Below are positions 17,400 through 25,161 of a DNA stretch of 29,528 bases, piece by piece (the first letter of the stretch is position 1; the number at the start of each line of letters is the position of its first letter). The DNA is from UBA6770 sp965660875 (GTDB lineage: Bacteria; Bacteroidota; Bacteroidia; Flavobacteriales_G; Salibacteraceae). The notes beneath the pieces were generated by a model. The model ran no database searches, had not been told where the DNA came from, and saw nothing but the letters and a program-made list of their open reading frames with translations. Made by a program: the position numbers and the translations under genes. The stretch is from NCBI GenBank assembly GCA_965660875.1, contig CBFIBQ010000039.1, positions 1 to 29,528 on the forward strand, given 5' to 3'.

Positions 17400-17429
17400 T
17401 TTTGTCCTATAATTAACATTATATGAATC
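17400..17429 (+). other. dif-like site at repeat/phage junction (candidate attL)
   Basis: TTTTGTCCTATAA-TTAACA-TTATATGAATC has an ideal 6-nt centre between inverted arms. The left arm is shared with the R1 site at 4188; the right half is different and runs into the phage element. This is what Xer exchange at the centre would leave. No matching right-hand copy was found inside the window. Confidence 0.5.
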
Positions 17430-17478
17430 AAGGTTTGCAGTTCTGGTAACCTTTCCATAGAATGTGGGCATTTTTTAT

Positions 17479-17994
17479 ATGAAAATTTCCATGATTAAAA
17501 CACAGCATAAATCCTACAAAAAAAGGTATCATGTAAAACTTAATAATGATTTGCATGTCAGTTTCACTTCAAAGAAAAAAGCCAAAAAATTTCAATCAAA
17601 AATCAACAAGTCAATTGAATTATGTTTTGTGAAACAAAACAGAACTTTAGAAAGTGCAATCAAAATATATAACTCATACCAGCAGTATATTGAAGTATCA
17701 ACATTACTCTGGATTAATGAAGATTTATCGGCATATTATAACCGATACACTAGATTACGATTATTGATTAATTCAGAAAATTACAATTCTTGGTTGTTTA
17801 GTTGTTTTCAATTTCGGAGTCAATTTATCAATCAATTAATTGAAGTACTCACTGATATTTCAATCAAACGAAGCGAAAAACAAAATAGACAATTACTCAA
17901 AATTTTAACTCAAGAAAATTTCCGTAATAATATTACTGCTGCGTTTAATTCTGGCAAACAAGAAAAACAGATAATCAAAATTCTAGCATCATGA
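17479..17994 (+). CDS. Hypothetical phage protein (first gene of operon)
   Basis: 171 residues from the ATG at 17479; an in-frame GTG at 17464 would add five. I do not recognise it. The first 50 residues are very basic (KSYKKRYHVKL, SKKKAKKFQSK) and may bind nucleic acid; the rest is predicted mostly helical. It is the first gene after the candidate attL and overlaps the next gene by 4 bp. Possible promoter near TTTGCAG...TAACCTTTC (17443-17460), weak. Confidence 0.65.
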   Translation: MKISMIKTQHKSYKKRYHVKLNNDLHVSFTSKKKAKKFQSKINKSIELCFVKQNRTLESAIKIYNSYQQYIEVSTLLWINEDLSAYYNRYTRLRLLINSENYNSWLFSCFQFRSQFINQLIEVLTDISIKRSEKQNRQLLKILTQENFRNNITAAFNSGKQEKQIIKILAS

Positions 17995-18305
17995 ATTTAT
18001 TGACTGCATCGGAGTTTGAATTACCGTTATTAATTCATAGGAGATTTCCTTTGAAATTAAACGGAGTTAAATACAAATTAAAAACCTATACTCTAATTAG
18101 GTTTTATGGCGACAAAATATTTGGTGCCACCTATTTATCATATATCGAGAAAAACCATTTTATGGAATTTATACTACTTGATTTAGGTAAGTATAAAATG
18201 AAAGTAAATATCAGTGAATCATACATTTTCGGAATGGAAAACATGATACAATTGAATAAAATTATAAAAGAACCTTTTAAGCAAAGCTATGAGAGAAACG
18301 ATTAA
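17991..18305 (+). CDS. Hypothetical small phage protein
   Basis: 104 residues, not recognised. It is mixed alpha/beta with many aromatic residues and no membrane segment. The start overlaps the previous stop (ATGA), and its last 17 bases overlap the next gene. Translational coupling and absence of gaps support its being real. Position ahead of the replication gene suggests an early function. Confidence 0.65.
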   Translation: MNLLTASEFELPLLIHRRFPLKLNGVKYKLKTYTLIRFYGDKIFGATYLSYIEKNHFMEFILLDLGKYKMKVNISESYIFGMENMIQLNKIIKEPFKQSYERND

Positions 18306-18492
18306 ACTATTGATTGAAAACGATATTTCTTCCTTAATACCAGATATGGTATTAATGCAACGGGACAATGAAATGATTGTCGATTTGGGACAATTAGAGC
18401 CAACGTATCAACAGTTTATTGCAGGAGATTTGGACTGCTCACCGACAATAATAAGAGCAATGAAATTATATTCAAAATACAGACAATTATGA
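18289..18492 (+). CDS. Hypothetical small phage protein
   Basis: 67 residues, not recognised. It is acidic (IENDISSLIPDMV, MIVDLGQLE) with a helical C-terminus (TIIRAMKLYSKYRQL). It begins within the previous gene (17-bp overlap), and its stop overlaps the next small gene by ATGA. Confidence 0.6.
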   Translation: MRETIKLLIENDISSLIPDMVLMQRDNEMIVDLGQLEPTYQQFIAGDLDCSPTIIRAMKLYSKYRQL

Positions 18493-18635
18493 TTAGAACT
18501 ACCTATCAAAAACGTTTTGACATAACAGAATGGGATATTTATGTAACCTATTGGTTTTTCTCGTTTCAAGTAACAAAATATTTAACAAGTTTCCATACAG
18601 AACATGAAGCTGATAAATTTATTAGTGAACAATGA
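18489..18635 (+). CDS. Very small phage protein (48 aa)
   Basis: 48 residues between two ATGA overlaps: it starts in the previous stop (18489) and ends in the start of the replication gene (18632). The protein has a central aromatic stretch (IYVTYWFFSFQV) and an acidic end (HTEHEADKFISEQ). The coupling on both sides makes it a likely real gene. No function recognised. Confidence 0.65.
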   Translation: MIRTTYQKRFDITEWDIYVTYWFFSFQVTKYLTSFHTEHEADKFISEQ

Positions 18636-20605
18636 TAGACACTATAAGTTTCAAGGTTCATGACTTAAAAGTACATGAAGATTTGCATATGTCATTAATA
18701 AATGAAATTTCAAAAAATGGAGTACAAACATTTGTGTCTCATCTTCCCCTTATGGAATACGAGCAAAAAACCACAGCAAAGCGTGAACATATATTTCACA
18801 ACTATAAAGATTCGAAACTTGTAAAAAAACGGGTATCAGCAAGATATAAATATATATCTCCTTCAAGTAAATATGCTTGTACGTTTAAGATAAATGAAGT
18901 CGCTGACTATATAAATATTGAACTTTCACTACCAAAGTACTTTTATGGTAACAATTTAAATCAATTAGTAAAGAATAGATATGAACCAGATTTTGATTAT
19001 TCGAAAGCTTCAAAACTTAGTTCTCATATAAACTACGCATACGATCACATTACACTTCTTTTTTTGGACTTAAAAAAGAATCTGAAGCCTAAATTTTCAA
19101 ATAAGGATTACTTATTTAAAAAGGACTTAATAGAAATTTCTAGACTTGATTTATGTTTCAATCAGGTGTTTAGTCATAAAAACGAGACTGAATCATACTT
19201 TAAAACATTAAAAAGGCGTGAGATTTTAGGTGCTACGGCCGAAAAAAAATCTACCTATGGAAACGAAACCATAATGTGGGTATTCAAAGATTATTCATTC
19301 AAAGTTTACATGAAGGGACCGGAGTTTAAAAAGGACGATTCTCCAATTCTGCAAAAAAAGAATGAATACTATTCGAAACACTATAAAAATTACAAGAGGT
19401 ACGATATTAATTCAATGCAGAATTTTGCAAATAGAATATTGCGCTATGAGATAACATTAAGAAAAGGAAAATTAAATGATCTTTATTATTCCAAAGTTTT
19501 CCGTTCCTTATGTGGCGAGTATCAAAAGAAATTGCGAATTTATAAACGGGTTCGGGCTTTTACTTTAGACGGAACGATTACGGGAAAATCTGTTTTGTAC
19601 GAAGAGATTAAAAAACCAGAATCAAAAAATAAATACAGAAAATATTTTGATAGTACAGAAGATTTTAAACTCTGGAAACATCGAATGACTGAATATAGGA
19701 ATCTTGAGTTTAAAAAACATAAAAGGCGAATGAAAAAACTTTATGATACAAATAAGGTTAATTCTAAAGATTATCAATTAAGTATTGATAGTAAAACCTT
19801 TCAATTTGAAATAAAAGTTAGTTCCGCTGAAAAAGAAATTTACAAGGAAATAAAAAAACGAATTGGAACACGTTTCACGTTTATGCTAGGTGCTAAAATG
19901 AAAAATGATATTTGGGCGAAATATCAACAAAACGAAAATGATTTATTTGATTATCGTAATGTAAGGTTCTCTGAAAAATTATTTTCAGAGTGTTTTAATT
20001 TCTTCAAAGAAAGATACTTTGAAATTCAGACGAAAGAAAAATTGGATATTGAACAATGTCTTTCGAAAATTGAAGATTTTAATATTAATACTGAAAACAT
20101 AAGAATACGAGAATTAAAAACTGCTGAAATGCATCACAATGCGTTATTAAATCGTTTACATTCTTCGTTGGAATTACAAGAAAAAAAAGACGAAATAATC
20201 AGAATAAACGATTCAATTTCAGCTGAACTAAAAAGGTGGAATAAACAAAAAAAATCAATATTAAGACGTTCAAAAAAAATCAACGGAAACAAGTTGATTT
20301 CTTTAATGCTCATGCTAGAATCCAGAACGTTTAGTGAAATACAGCAACTTCAATTGTATCCAAAATCAACGTTAAACGATTGGAGACGAGATATGAAAAA
20401 AGTGGGTATCTGGAACAATGTAGACAATTTGGGAAAATCTTATACTCCTAATCATACACTGGAACCTTATTACATTGAACAAACGTTTGGAAAATCATTA
20501 AAACGTGAAAAAATGGTATCAAATGTTAGGTCGATTAAACGAAGTGAGTCAGAAATGTACCAATATTCCGAAACATTGAGACCTGACGGTACATTTGAAT
20601 CCTAG
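18632..20605 (+). CDS. Gene II-like phage replication initiation protein
   Basis: 657 residues. The order of motifs follows filamentous-phage gpII: MID start, ISRLDLCF (about 169-176; gpII has ISRIDATF), a WVFKDYSFKVYMK strand, ILRYEITLR (about 269-277; gpII has LVRFEARIK) and a C-terminal helix pair with STLNDWRRDMKKVGI, aligned with a similar block near the gpII end. gpII nicks the viral origin and starts rolling-circle replication; this is the expected role here. The protein is longer than M13 gpII (about 410), with an added Lys/Glu-rich helical region (about 400-570). I could not pick out a canonical HUH pair. Its likely origin is the repeat/hairpin region at 27607-27824. Confidence 0.82.
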   Translation: MIDTISFKVHDLKVHEDLHMSLINEISKNGVQTFVSHLPLMEYEQKTTAKREHIFHNYKDSKLVKKRVSARYKYISPSSKYACTFKINEVADYINIELSLPKYFYGNNLNQLVKNRYEPDFDYSKASKLSSHINYAYDHITLLFLDLKKNLKPKFSNKDYLFKKDLIEISRLDLCFNQVFSHKNETESYFKTLKRREILGATAEKKSTYGNETIMWVFKDYSFKVYMKGPEFKKDDSPILQKKNEYYSKHYKNYKRYDINSMQNFANRILRYEITLRKGKLNDLYYSKVFRSLCGEYQKKLRIYKRVRAFTLDGTITGKSVLYEEIKKPESKNKYRKYFDSTEDFKLWKHRMTEYRNLEFKKHKRRMKKLYDTNKVNSKDYQLSIDSKTFQFEIKVSSAEKEIYKEIKKRIGTRFTFMLGAKMKNDIWAKYQQNENDLFDYRNVRFSEKLFSECFNFFKERYFEIQTKEKLDIEQCLSKIEDFNINTENIRIRELKTAEMHHNALLNRLHSSLELQEKKDEIIRINDSISAELKRWNKQKKSILRRSKKINGNKLISLMLMLESRTFSEIQQLQLYPKSTLNDWRRDMKKVGIWNNVDNLGKSYTPNHTLEPYYIEQTFGKSLKREKMVSNVRSIKRSESEMYQYSETLRPDGTFES

Positions 20606-20625
20606 CTTTTAAAAAAAAAAAGTTT

Positions 20626-20745
20626 ATGCGAAAAAAAATGAAATTAGGCTCAATTATTATCGGTATTCTTATCGGTATGGGCGTGGCGCTTTATACAAAG
20701 TTTGGTCCACAAATCAAAGAAAAAATTGATTCAGTAAAAGATTAA
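20626..20745 (+). CDS. Tiny membrane protein with glycine-zipper segment
   Basis: 39 residues. A basic start (MRKKMK) leads to one TM segment with GxxxG spacing (GSIIIGILIGMGVALY) and a polar end. It lies 3 bp ahead of the capsid-candidate gene and 20 bp after the replication gene (an A-run lies between). In a membrane-containing phage it could be an abundant virion membrane peptide. No homologue recognised. Confidence 0.65.
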   Translation: MRKKMKLGSIIIGILIGMGVALYTKFGPQIKEKIDSVKD

Positions 20746-20748
20746 ATC

Positions 20749-21654
20749 ATGCAGACACAAGTTTTAAACAATAAGACAGAAAAAATCGTACTATCGAACG
20801 GAACGTTTGATAGTGTGAATATGGATATCATTGCGTTTAGCGGAACTACTGCATCGCCTGACGATATTGACATTAGCAAATTGAATGTTCGTGTAACCTT
20901 GCATCAAGGTGGAGAAAGAAAAACATTGTACTCTGGTAATGCGAAACCAATGTTAATGCTTTCTTCTTTTGAAAACAGAGATTTGCATTCGCAGGTAAAG
21001 CAAGACGATACTAAGCCTCTATTGACAGACGGCGACCAATTTATTTTGCCATTGAAGTTCAATTTTTTTAATACCTACAATTTGCTAGGTACAGACAAGA
21101 TTGAATTTGAAGTTCGAGCTGAAACTGTATTCACAGGAGACGCAACGTCTGCAAGTTATATCGAATGTGAGGGGGTTCCAACTTTCGGTATACAAGATAG
21201 GGTACTGTTGTTTAATGTCGATACTGTCGATATGTCAAAAACAAAGTGGCAACGTAATTTGGGTAACAATGTTACATTGTTAGCGGTTATGGATTATGAG
21301 GTAACCGATTATGTTGCTGCTCAACAACGGTTTTCAGATTATGCAATTAAAAGTGCGAATTTGGACGTTGTTTTAAATCCGATACAAGTTCTGACAAAGA
21401 ACTATTTACCGCAAGGGCTGGACAATACAAGCGCATATGAGCGTGGTCATTCAATGATTGTTTATTCTGGTATGGAATTAGACAATTGCGCTCCAGAATT
21501 TGACAAGATTATTTCAAATTTGAGTGCAAACCAAACTCACGTAATTTATGCTCAATCTTATTCTACTGTAGAAATTATGTCTCGTGCAGAAGAGCTACAA
21601 AGCAGAATGAGAGCGCATGCAGAAAGTACGCTGGGAATTGACCCAACGATTTAA
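20749..21654 (+). CDS. Candidate major capsid protein (double beta-barrel type)
   Basis: 301 residues, no signal or membrane segment, no Cys/His cluster. The predicted structure is mostly beta strands in two similar-sized parts (about 1-140 and 155-265), followed by a C-terminal helix (MSRAEELQSRMRAHAESTL). Size and composition fit the double jelly-roll capsid proteins of PM2 and FLiP. It is the largest soluble non-replicative protein in the element, has a balanced codon look unlike its Lys-rich neighbours, and is followed by its own strong terminator, as expected for a gene made in high amount. I infer the capsid role from these; no motif proves it. Confidence 0.6.
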   Translation: MQTQVLNNKTEKIVLSNGTFDSVNMDIIAFSGTTASPDDIDISKLNVRVTLHQGGERKTLYSGNAKPMLMLSSFENRDLHSQVKQDDTKPLLTDGDQFILPLKFNFFNTYNLLGTDKIEFEVRAETVFTGDATSASYIECEGVPTFGIQDRVLLFNVDTVDMSKTKWQRNLGNNVTLLAVMDYEVTDYVAAQQRFSDYAIKSANLDVVLNPIQVLTKNYLPQGLDNTSAYERGHSMIVYSGMELDNCAPEFDKIISNLSANQTHVIYAQSYSTVEIMSRAEELQSRMRAHAESTLGIDPTI

Positions 21655-21676
21655 AGAAACATTTTGGTAGGTTGTA

Positions 21677-21711
21677 AAACGGGGTAAGGGGTTCGCCCCG
21701 CCCCGTTTTTT
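21677..21711 (+). terminator. Strong terminator after the capsid candidate
   Basis: ACGGGG and CCCCGT form the outer stem; GGGG-TTCG-CCCC forms the inner stem with a stable UUCG loop; a T6 run follows. It is GC-rich in a very AT-rich region. It would terminate, or partly terminate, transcription between capsid and the membrane-protein genes, setting their ratio. Confidence 0.85.
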
Positions 21712-21736
21712 CATTTTAAACAATAACAAAAAAAAT

Positions 21737-22087
21737 ATGTTGAACATCTTTTCACTATTTGACGGTCTAAGTTCTGACCAAAGAATGTATAACCGAAATG
21801 AACGAAGGCGTTATGATTCTATTGATAGGGGTTATAAATCATTAGATAGAGCGAATAAATACGATTCTCGTTCAACTGCTTATGAAAATGGAATAGACCC
21901 TTTTGCGAGTATGTGGGCTGGAATTTCCAATGTATCGGATAATGTTACAAGAATTTGGAGGCCACAAACTCAAACTGTTATCGGAAAGAACGGTCAAAGT
22001 ACCAGTTCTGCGAACACAAATAGTTTGAGCGTTAAAACATTGGCAATTGTAGCCGTAATTGGATTTTTCTTGTTCGGTAGAAAATGA
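21737..22087 (+). CDS. C-tail-anchored small virion-protein candidate
   Basis: 116 residues. A polar, Arg/Tyr/Asp-rich N-terminal part (RRRYDSIDRGYKSLDRANK) is followed by a linker rich in Ser/Asn and a C-terminal TM segment TLAIVAVIGFFLFGRK. One of four successive proteins with the same plan (soluble domain, TM, short basic tail). The first of the post-terminator set; ends in ATGA overlap with the next. Function not recognised; a membrane-embedded structural protein is likely. Confidence 0.7.
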   Translation: MLNIFSLFDGLSSDQRMYNRNERRRYDSIDRGYKSLDRANKYDSRSTAYENGIDPFASMWAGISNVSDNVTRIWRPQTQTVIGKNGQSTSSANTNSLSVKTLAIVAVIGFFLFGRK

Positions 22088-22593
22088 GTTTAAGGGGTGA
22101 AATAAAATCACAAGAAACCGTCTTAAAATTTGTCACTGACAAAATAAAAGACTTTCAAAATTGGGCTGATTGGATTAATGCGGAAGGTTCTGGCTATATT
22201 ATTAGCTCTGCAAATTTCGCAATGTTACAAGCACGTTTAGAATCTTTAGATTCTTACGGAATTATGAGTTCAGAAGAAGCCCAAAGATTGTCTTTGTCTT
22301 TTCAAGGCTCTGCCGCTGCTGCTGATAGTGAAGGTAAAGCGTACAAACTAAATGATTCAAAAGCACTTGAATTAGCTATACAGCGTTTAAAAGAAATTGA
22401 GTTGGTTGAACGTGTCAAATTAGACACGTTAAAACAGCAAAATGAAGACAACAAAATACATATTGAAACCAGAAAAAAAATAGACGAACAAAAGAAAAAA
22501 GAACTATCGGAACTGACGGAAAACTTGTTTTCTAATAACAAAGTCAACTATACAGTAATAGGAATTCTTTTGTTTTTCTTGTTCAAAAAATGA
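22084..22593 (+). CDS. C-tail-anchored coiled-coil protein
   Basis: 169 residues: a helical N-terminal part, a small Ala/Ser stretch (GSAAAADSEG), a long charged coiled-coil region (about 95-150, rich in Lys, Glu and Gln) and a C-terminal TM with basic tail (YTVIGILLFFLFKK). It begins and ends with ATGA overlaps. It probably projects from a membrane, for example at a vertex or between membrane and capsid. Not recognised by family. Confidence 0.7.
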   Translation: MSLRGEIKSQETVLKFVTDKIKDFQNWADWINAEGSGYIISSANFAMLQARLESLDSYGIMSSEEAQRLSLSFQGSAAAADSEGKAYKLNDSKALELAIQRLKEIELVERVKLDTLKQQNEDNKIHIETRKKIDEQKKKELSELTENLFSNNKVNYTVIGILLFFLFKK

Positions 22594-23342
22594 GAAACGG
22601 TACAACAAATAATCAATTTTCAGGACCTCAAGGTTCAGAAAACGTTGAAACCTTAGAACAAAAGGTGAAACGTTATGAACGAGCATCTTTAGAGGAATCA
22701 AAACGTCTAAAGGAATGGCATGATTTTGTTGTATGGGCAAAACAACAAAATGGCGGTAAAAAATTTTATAAAATACCAATTCGATTAAAAGACTTTTACA
22801 AGTTTAAAAAAGTTTCGTTCAACGGGTTTTTTATCTATTTACCAAAAGTCGATCCTTTTAAAAGCAATTCTGAAAGTACTGTTGATTGGTCAAAAACGGC
22901 TTTTAAACCGTTTGTTGAACTTTATTTGAACACACATACAAAGCTGCATGAAAGAGCGTTTTTAAAGTGGTATGTTTCTTTTATATCAGAACAAACATCA
23001 ACGGAATTCAAGTATTTCTATAAGAAAATTGAAGGTGTTCCAATTTATTTTTTTGGTGTAATAGGCAAAGACGGTTATTACCATAGAATTATGACCCAAT
23101 TAAAGGAGGGTACGTATTATTATGTTGACTTGAATACGGGAAAAAAAATTGAAGTTCCAATACAAAAAGAAAATAGAAAAACCTACGACCAAAAAAGAAT
23201 TGAAGAGGCTAAACGTTTTAACTCGAGAATAAAAACAGAAAACCAAAAGGAAAACGAGAAAAAAACTACATCAAAGGCAATGGCTGTTATTATAGTCGTA
23301 TTAGCTTTTTTGGTTGCATTAAAGAAATTAAAACGAAAATAA
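22590..23342 (+). CDS. C-tail-anchored protein, 250 aa
   Basis: 250 residues, the longest of the tail-anchored set. Central parts are aromatic and strand-rich (FNGFFIYLPKV, YFFGVIGKDGYYH), then a charged stretch and a C-terminal TM with basic tail (AVIIVVLAFLVALKKLKRK). The start overlaps the previous gene (ATGA) and it abuts the next (stop 23342, start 23343). No known family recognised; likely a virion membrane protein. Confidence 0.7.
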   Translation: MRNGTTNNQFSGPQGSENVETLEQKVKRYERASLEESKRLKEWHDFVVWAKQQNGGKKFYKIPIRLKDFYKFKKVSFNGFFIYLPKVDPFKSNSESTVDWSKTAFKPFVELYLNTHTKLHERAFLKWYVSFISEQTSTEFKYFYKKIEGVPIYFFGVIGKDGYYHRIMTQLKEGTYYYVDLNTGKKIEVPIQKENRKTYDQKRIEEAKRFNSRIKTENQKENEKKTTSKAMAVIIVVLAFLVALKKLKRK

Positions 23343-23615
23343 ATGTCTGATTCACCAATAAATAGGAGTTATTCTACAATTGAAGATAAGCCAAAAGACG
23401 AAGGTAATTGGTTCGAGAATATGTGGTCTGGTCTTAACAAAACCTTGCAAGGAGATATAAAAGGAGAAAATTTCAATTTTCGGTTTTTTAATTCAAATCC
23501 TCAAAGTAATTCTTCTGGCAAAAAGACAGAAAACAATAATTCAAATAACAGTAAATATGGCGTATTAGCCATTATCGCTGTAATTATTCTAATAATTAAA
23601 AACAAACGAAAATGA
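23343..23615 (+). CDS. C-tail-anchored small protein, 90 aa
   Basis: 90 residues. Polar and Asn/Ser-rich up to about 68, then a TM segment with basic tail (YGVLAIIAVIILIIKNKRK). The WFENMWSGLNKTL segment resembles the FASMWAGISNV segment of the protein at 21737, so the two may be diverged duplicates with the same plan. It overlaps the next gene by 4 bp. Confidence 0.7.
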   Translation: MSDSPINRSYSTIEDKPKDEGNWFENMWSGLNKTLQGDIKGENFNFRFFNSNPQSNSSGKKTENNNSNNSKYGVLAIIAVIILIIKNKRK

Positions 23616-23905
23616 AACCTTGGAATGGATTGTACAAAATAGCGTCACGAGTGACACCCATGGAGGAAGACGACAAAAATGTAATAATTGACGGTATGCG
23701 AAAATGGGAGGCTAAAATTTCTAATCATACCGAAGAAGACCTGAAGGAAATGAATAAAATTGAACGTGTTATTGCTGTTTTTTGGGCAAAACATGGTCAA
23801 AATTGGTTATTGAGGTTAGGCCTTGCGGTTGCATGGCCTTTTGTAGACAAAGCCGCTTGGGATTATTTCAATGGCGAAACCATGGAAGACGAAAACGAAA
23901 TATAA
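23612..23905 (+). CDS. Small helical phage protein
   Basis: 97 residues. Mostly helical and amphipathic, with a hydrophobic segment WLLRLGLAVAWPFVDKAAW near 66-84 and an acidic end. It could associate with a membrane peripherally. Coupled by ATGA to the gene before; its stop shares a base with the next start. Not recognised. Confidence 0.65.
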   Translation: MKPWNGLYKIASRVTPMEEDDKNVIIDGMRKWEAKISNHTEEDLKEMNKIERVIAVFWAKHGQNWLLRLGLAVAWPFVDKAAWDYFNGETMEDENEI

Positions 23906-24048
23906 TGAAGCATAAAAGGCCATACTTTCAAAACTACTATTACATAGCAATGTTTCTATTGGCTTTGATTCCTTCATTATTAACCATTTGGAAATTCTAC
24001 AAAACTGACAGTTACTTTAATTCTAAATTGAATAAAAATGAAAACTAG
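23905..24048 (+). CDS. Single-pass membrane peptide, 47 aa
   Basis: 47 residues from the ATG at 23905; longer readings of this frame overlap the previous gene and are unlikely. Basic start (MKHKRPYF), one TM (YYIAMFLLALIPSLLTIWKF), polar end. Compactness and junctions on both sides (1-bp and 11-bp overlaps) support it. A virion or lysis membrane peptide is possible. Confidence 0.6.
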   Translation: MKHKRPYFQNYYYIAMFLLALIPSLLTIWKFYKTDSYFNSKLNKNEN

Positions 24049-24274
24049 GTCTAAAAGAAAAAAGACTCAAAAAAGAAAAATTAAATCTCTTTATAGAGTA
24101 ACTCATGAAACTGCTGGTGGTTTTGTTACTAGCTACACAAGTTCAAGTCCTTCTAAATTGAAAATATTAGGAAAAAATATGTATCAGAGATTAAAATCTG
24201 GATATTCTGGTACTATTTCAAAGTTGAACAAAAAAACTAATCGTTATAGAAAATTGAAAAAAATTAATTGGTAG
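24038..24274 (+). CDS. Very basic small protein 1
   Basis: 78 residues, over one third Lys/Arg (MKTRSKRKKTQKRKIKS start; NKKTNRYRKLKK end). A central strand region (LYRVTHETAGGFVTSY) resembles small DNA-binding/condensing folds. First of three successive highly basic proteins; together they may neutralise packaged ssDNA. Function inferred from charge only. Confidence 0.6.
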   Translation: MKTRSKRKKTQKRKIKSLYRVTHETAGGFVTSYTSSSPSKLKILGKNMYQRLKSGYSGTISKLNKKTNRYRKLKKINW

Positions 24275-24288
24275 TAATACTTAAAAAA

Positions 24289-24468
24289 ATGAAGCAAAAA
24301 CTGAAATTGAAGCATAGCAGAAAGGATATTATTGCTATGGATAGAAATAGGTTGAATTTGGAAAGAATTCTACCAGCTAAGCAAAGCAAAACTCCTTACA
24401 AATTAATAATTGTGAATTTTCAGGGGCGTTATGCAATTCAAAAATTAACAGTAAAAGTCAAAAAATGA
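24289..24468 (+). CDS. Very basic small protein 2
   Basis: 59 residues from the ATG at 24289; an in-frame TTG at 24268 is less likely. The start is MKQKLKLKHSRKD, then a short strand pair (YKLIIVNFQGRYAIQKLTV) and a KVKK end. Ends in ATGA overlap with the next gene. Likely nucleic-acid binding. Confidence 0.55.
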   Translation: MKQKLKLKHSRKDIIAMDRNRLNLERILPAKQSKTPYKLIIVNFQGRYAIQKLTVKVKK

Positions 24469-24686
24469 TTAGTCAAGTATTGCGTGCTGTAAAAGCACCC
24501 TTGTACGATTTAGTCCTTGTGTCTAAACCAAGAAAAAGGAAAAAAAAGTATCAGGTAAAAGTTAGAGGCGTACGTATTAGTAAGCACTATACTAAAACCG
24601 CTGCAAAAAAAGCGGCTAAACGTTCTGGCGGTAGTGTATCAAAACTTCCGAAAGGTTATGGCAAAAAGAAAAAAATTAGACGTTAA
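24465..24686 (+). CDS. Very basic small protein 3
   Basis: 73 residues, about 40% Lys/Arg. Short hydrophobic start (ISQVLRAVKAPLYDLVLV), then KPRKRKKKYQVKVRGVRI and an Ala/Lys helix (KTAAKKAAKRS) with Gly/Lys tail. Its end overlaps the next gene by 29 bp. Likely a ssDNA-condensing or internal core protein of the particle. Confidence 0.6.
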   Translation: MISQVLRAVKAPLYDLVLVSKPRKRKKKYQVKVRGVRISKHYTKTAAKKAAKRSGGSVSKLPKGYGKKKKIRR

Positions 24687-25161
24687 AACGTTTCTTTATT
24701 TATTCGTTTTGCTGCTTGTTAGTCCGATAATAAAGCGTCTGTACGTTTTATTAAAAGACACTAGGAATGAAACAAAAGAAGACAAGGAAACCGCTTTAAA
24801 ACGATTTTACAATGTGTCTCCAGACACGATAACTGTTGCTCAAGCAACTGTAATTGCAAATAGTTTGGAAACTGCTCTATCCGATTACGGTTTGAATACA
24901 GCTTTTACGGGGTACGATTGGTCTACTATTAAAGAATTATTAGACCCATTAACGCAAAATGACTTCAAAACAGTAATCAATAAATTCGGTTTAAGGAAAT
25001 ACGGTAGTATTCCTTTATTGTCTACGGGCGGCAAAACCACTAACCGAATGTTCAGTGAAGATTTAAACCTGATTGAGTGGTTTCGCAAAGAGCTTTATTC
25101 AAATTTTATGGTAGATCATTTAGGCTACTTAAAAAACAAATTTCCTGACGTATGGAATTAA
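24658..25161 (+). CDS. N-anchored membrane protein
   Basis: 167 residues from the ATG at 24658 (an upstream GTG at 24634 is possible). Basic start (MAKRKKLDVK), then a TM segment FLYLFVLLLVSPIIKRLYVLL (written here as about 11-31), then a soluble helical domain (DTITVAQATVIANSLETAL). The start lies inside the preceding gene in another frame; the end overlaps the next gene by 10 bp. Type II-like topology, opposite to the tail-anchored set. Not recognised. Confidence 0.65.
   Translation: MAKRKKLDVKTFLYLFVLLLVSPIIKRLYVLLKDTRNETKEDKETALKRFYNVSPDTITVAQATVIANSLETALSDYGLNTAFTGYDWSTIKELLDPLTQNDFKTVINKFGLRKYGSIPLLSTGGKTTNRMFSEDLNLIEWFRKELYSNFMVDHLGYLKNKFPDVWN

Larger units (their letters stand above)
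16565..17429. repeat. Long non-coding repeat R2
   Basis: Direct repeat of R1 (3300-4219), about 13.2 kb apart. Core blocks are nearly identical (17265-17413 against 4056-4198); the intervening segments are variable but foldable, such as CTTGGCTGCCGAGAGCCAAG (about 17173-17192) in place of a different hairpin in R1. Homology stops at 17413, inside a dif-like motif, and the phage-like element begins there. The short reading frames in this block have no support. The 16398-16564 stretch is also without a gene. Confidence 0.85.
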
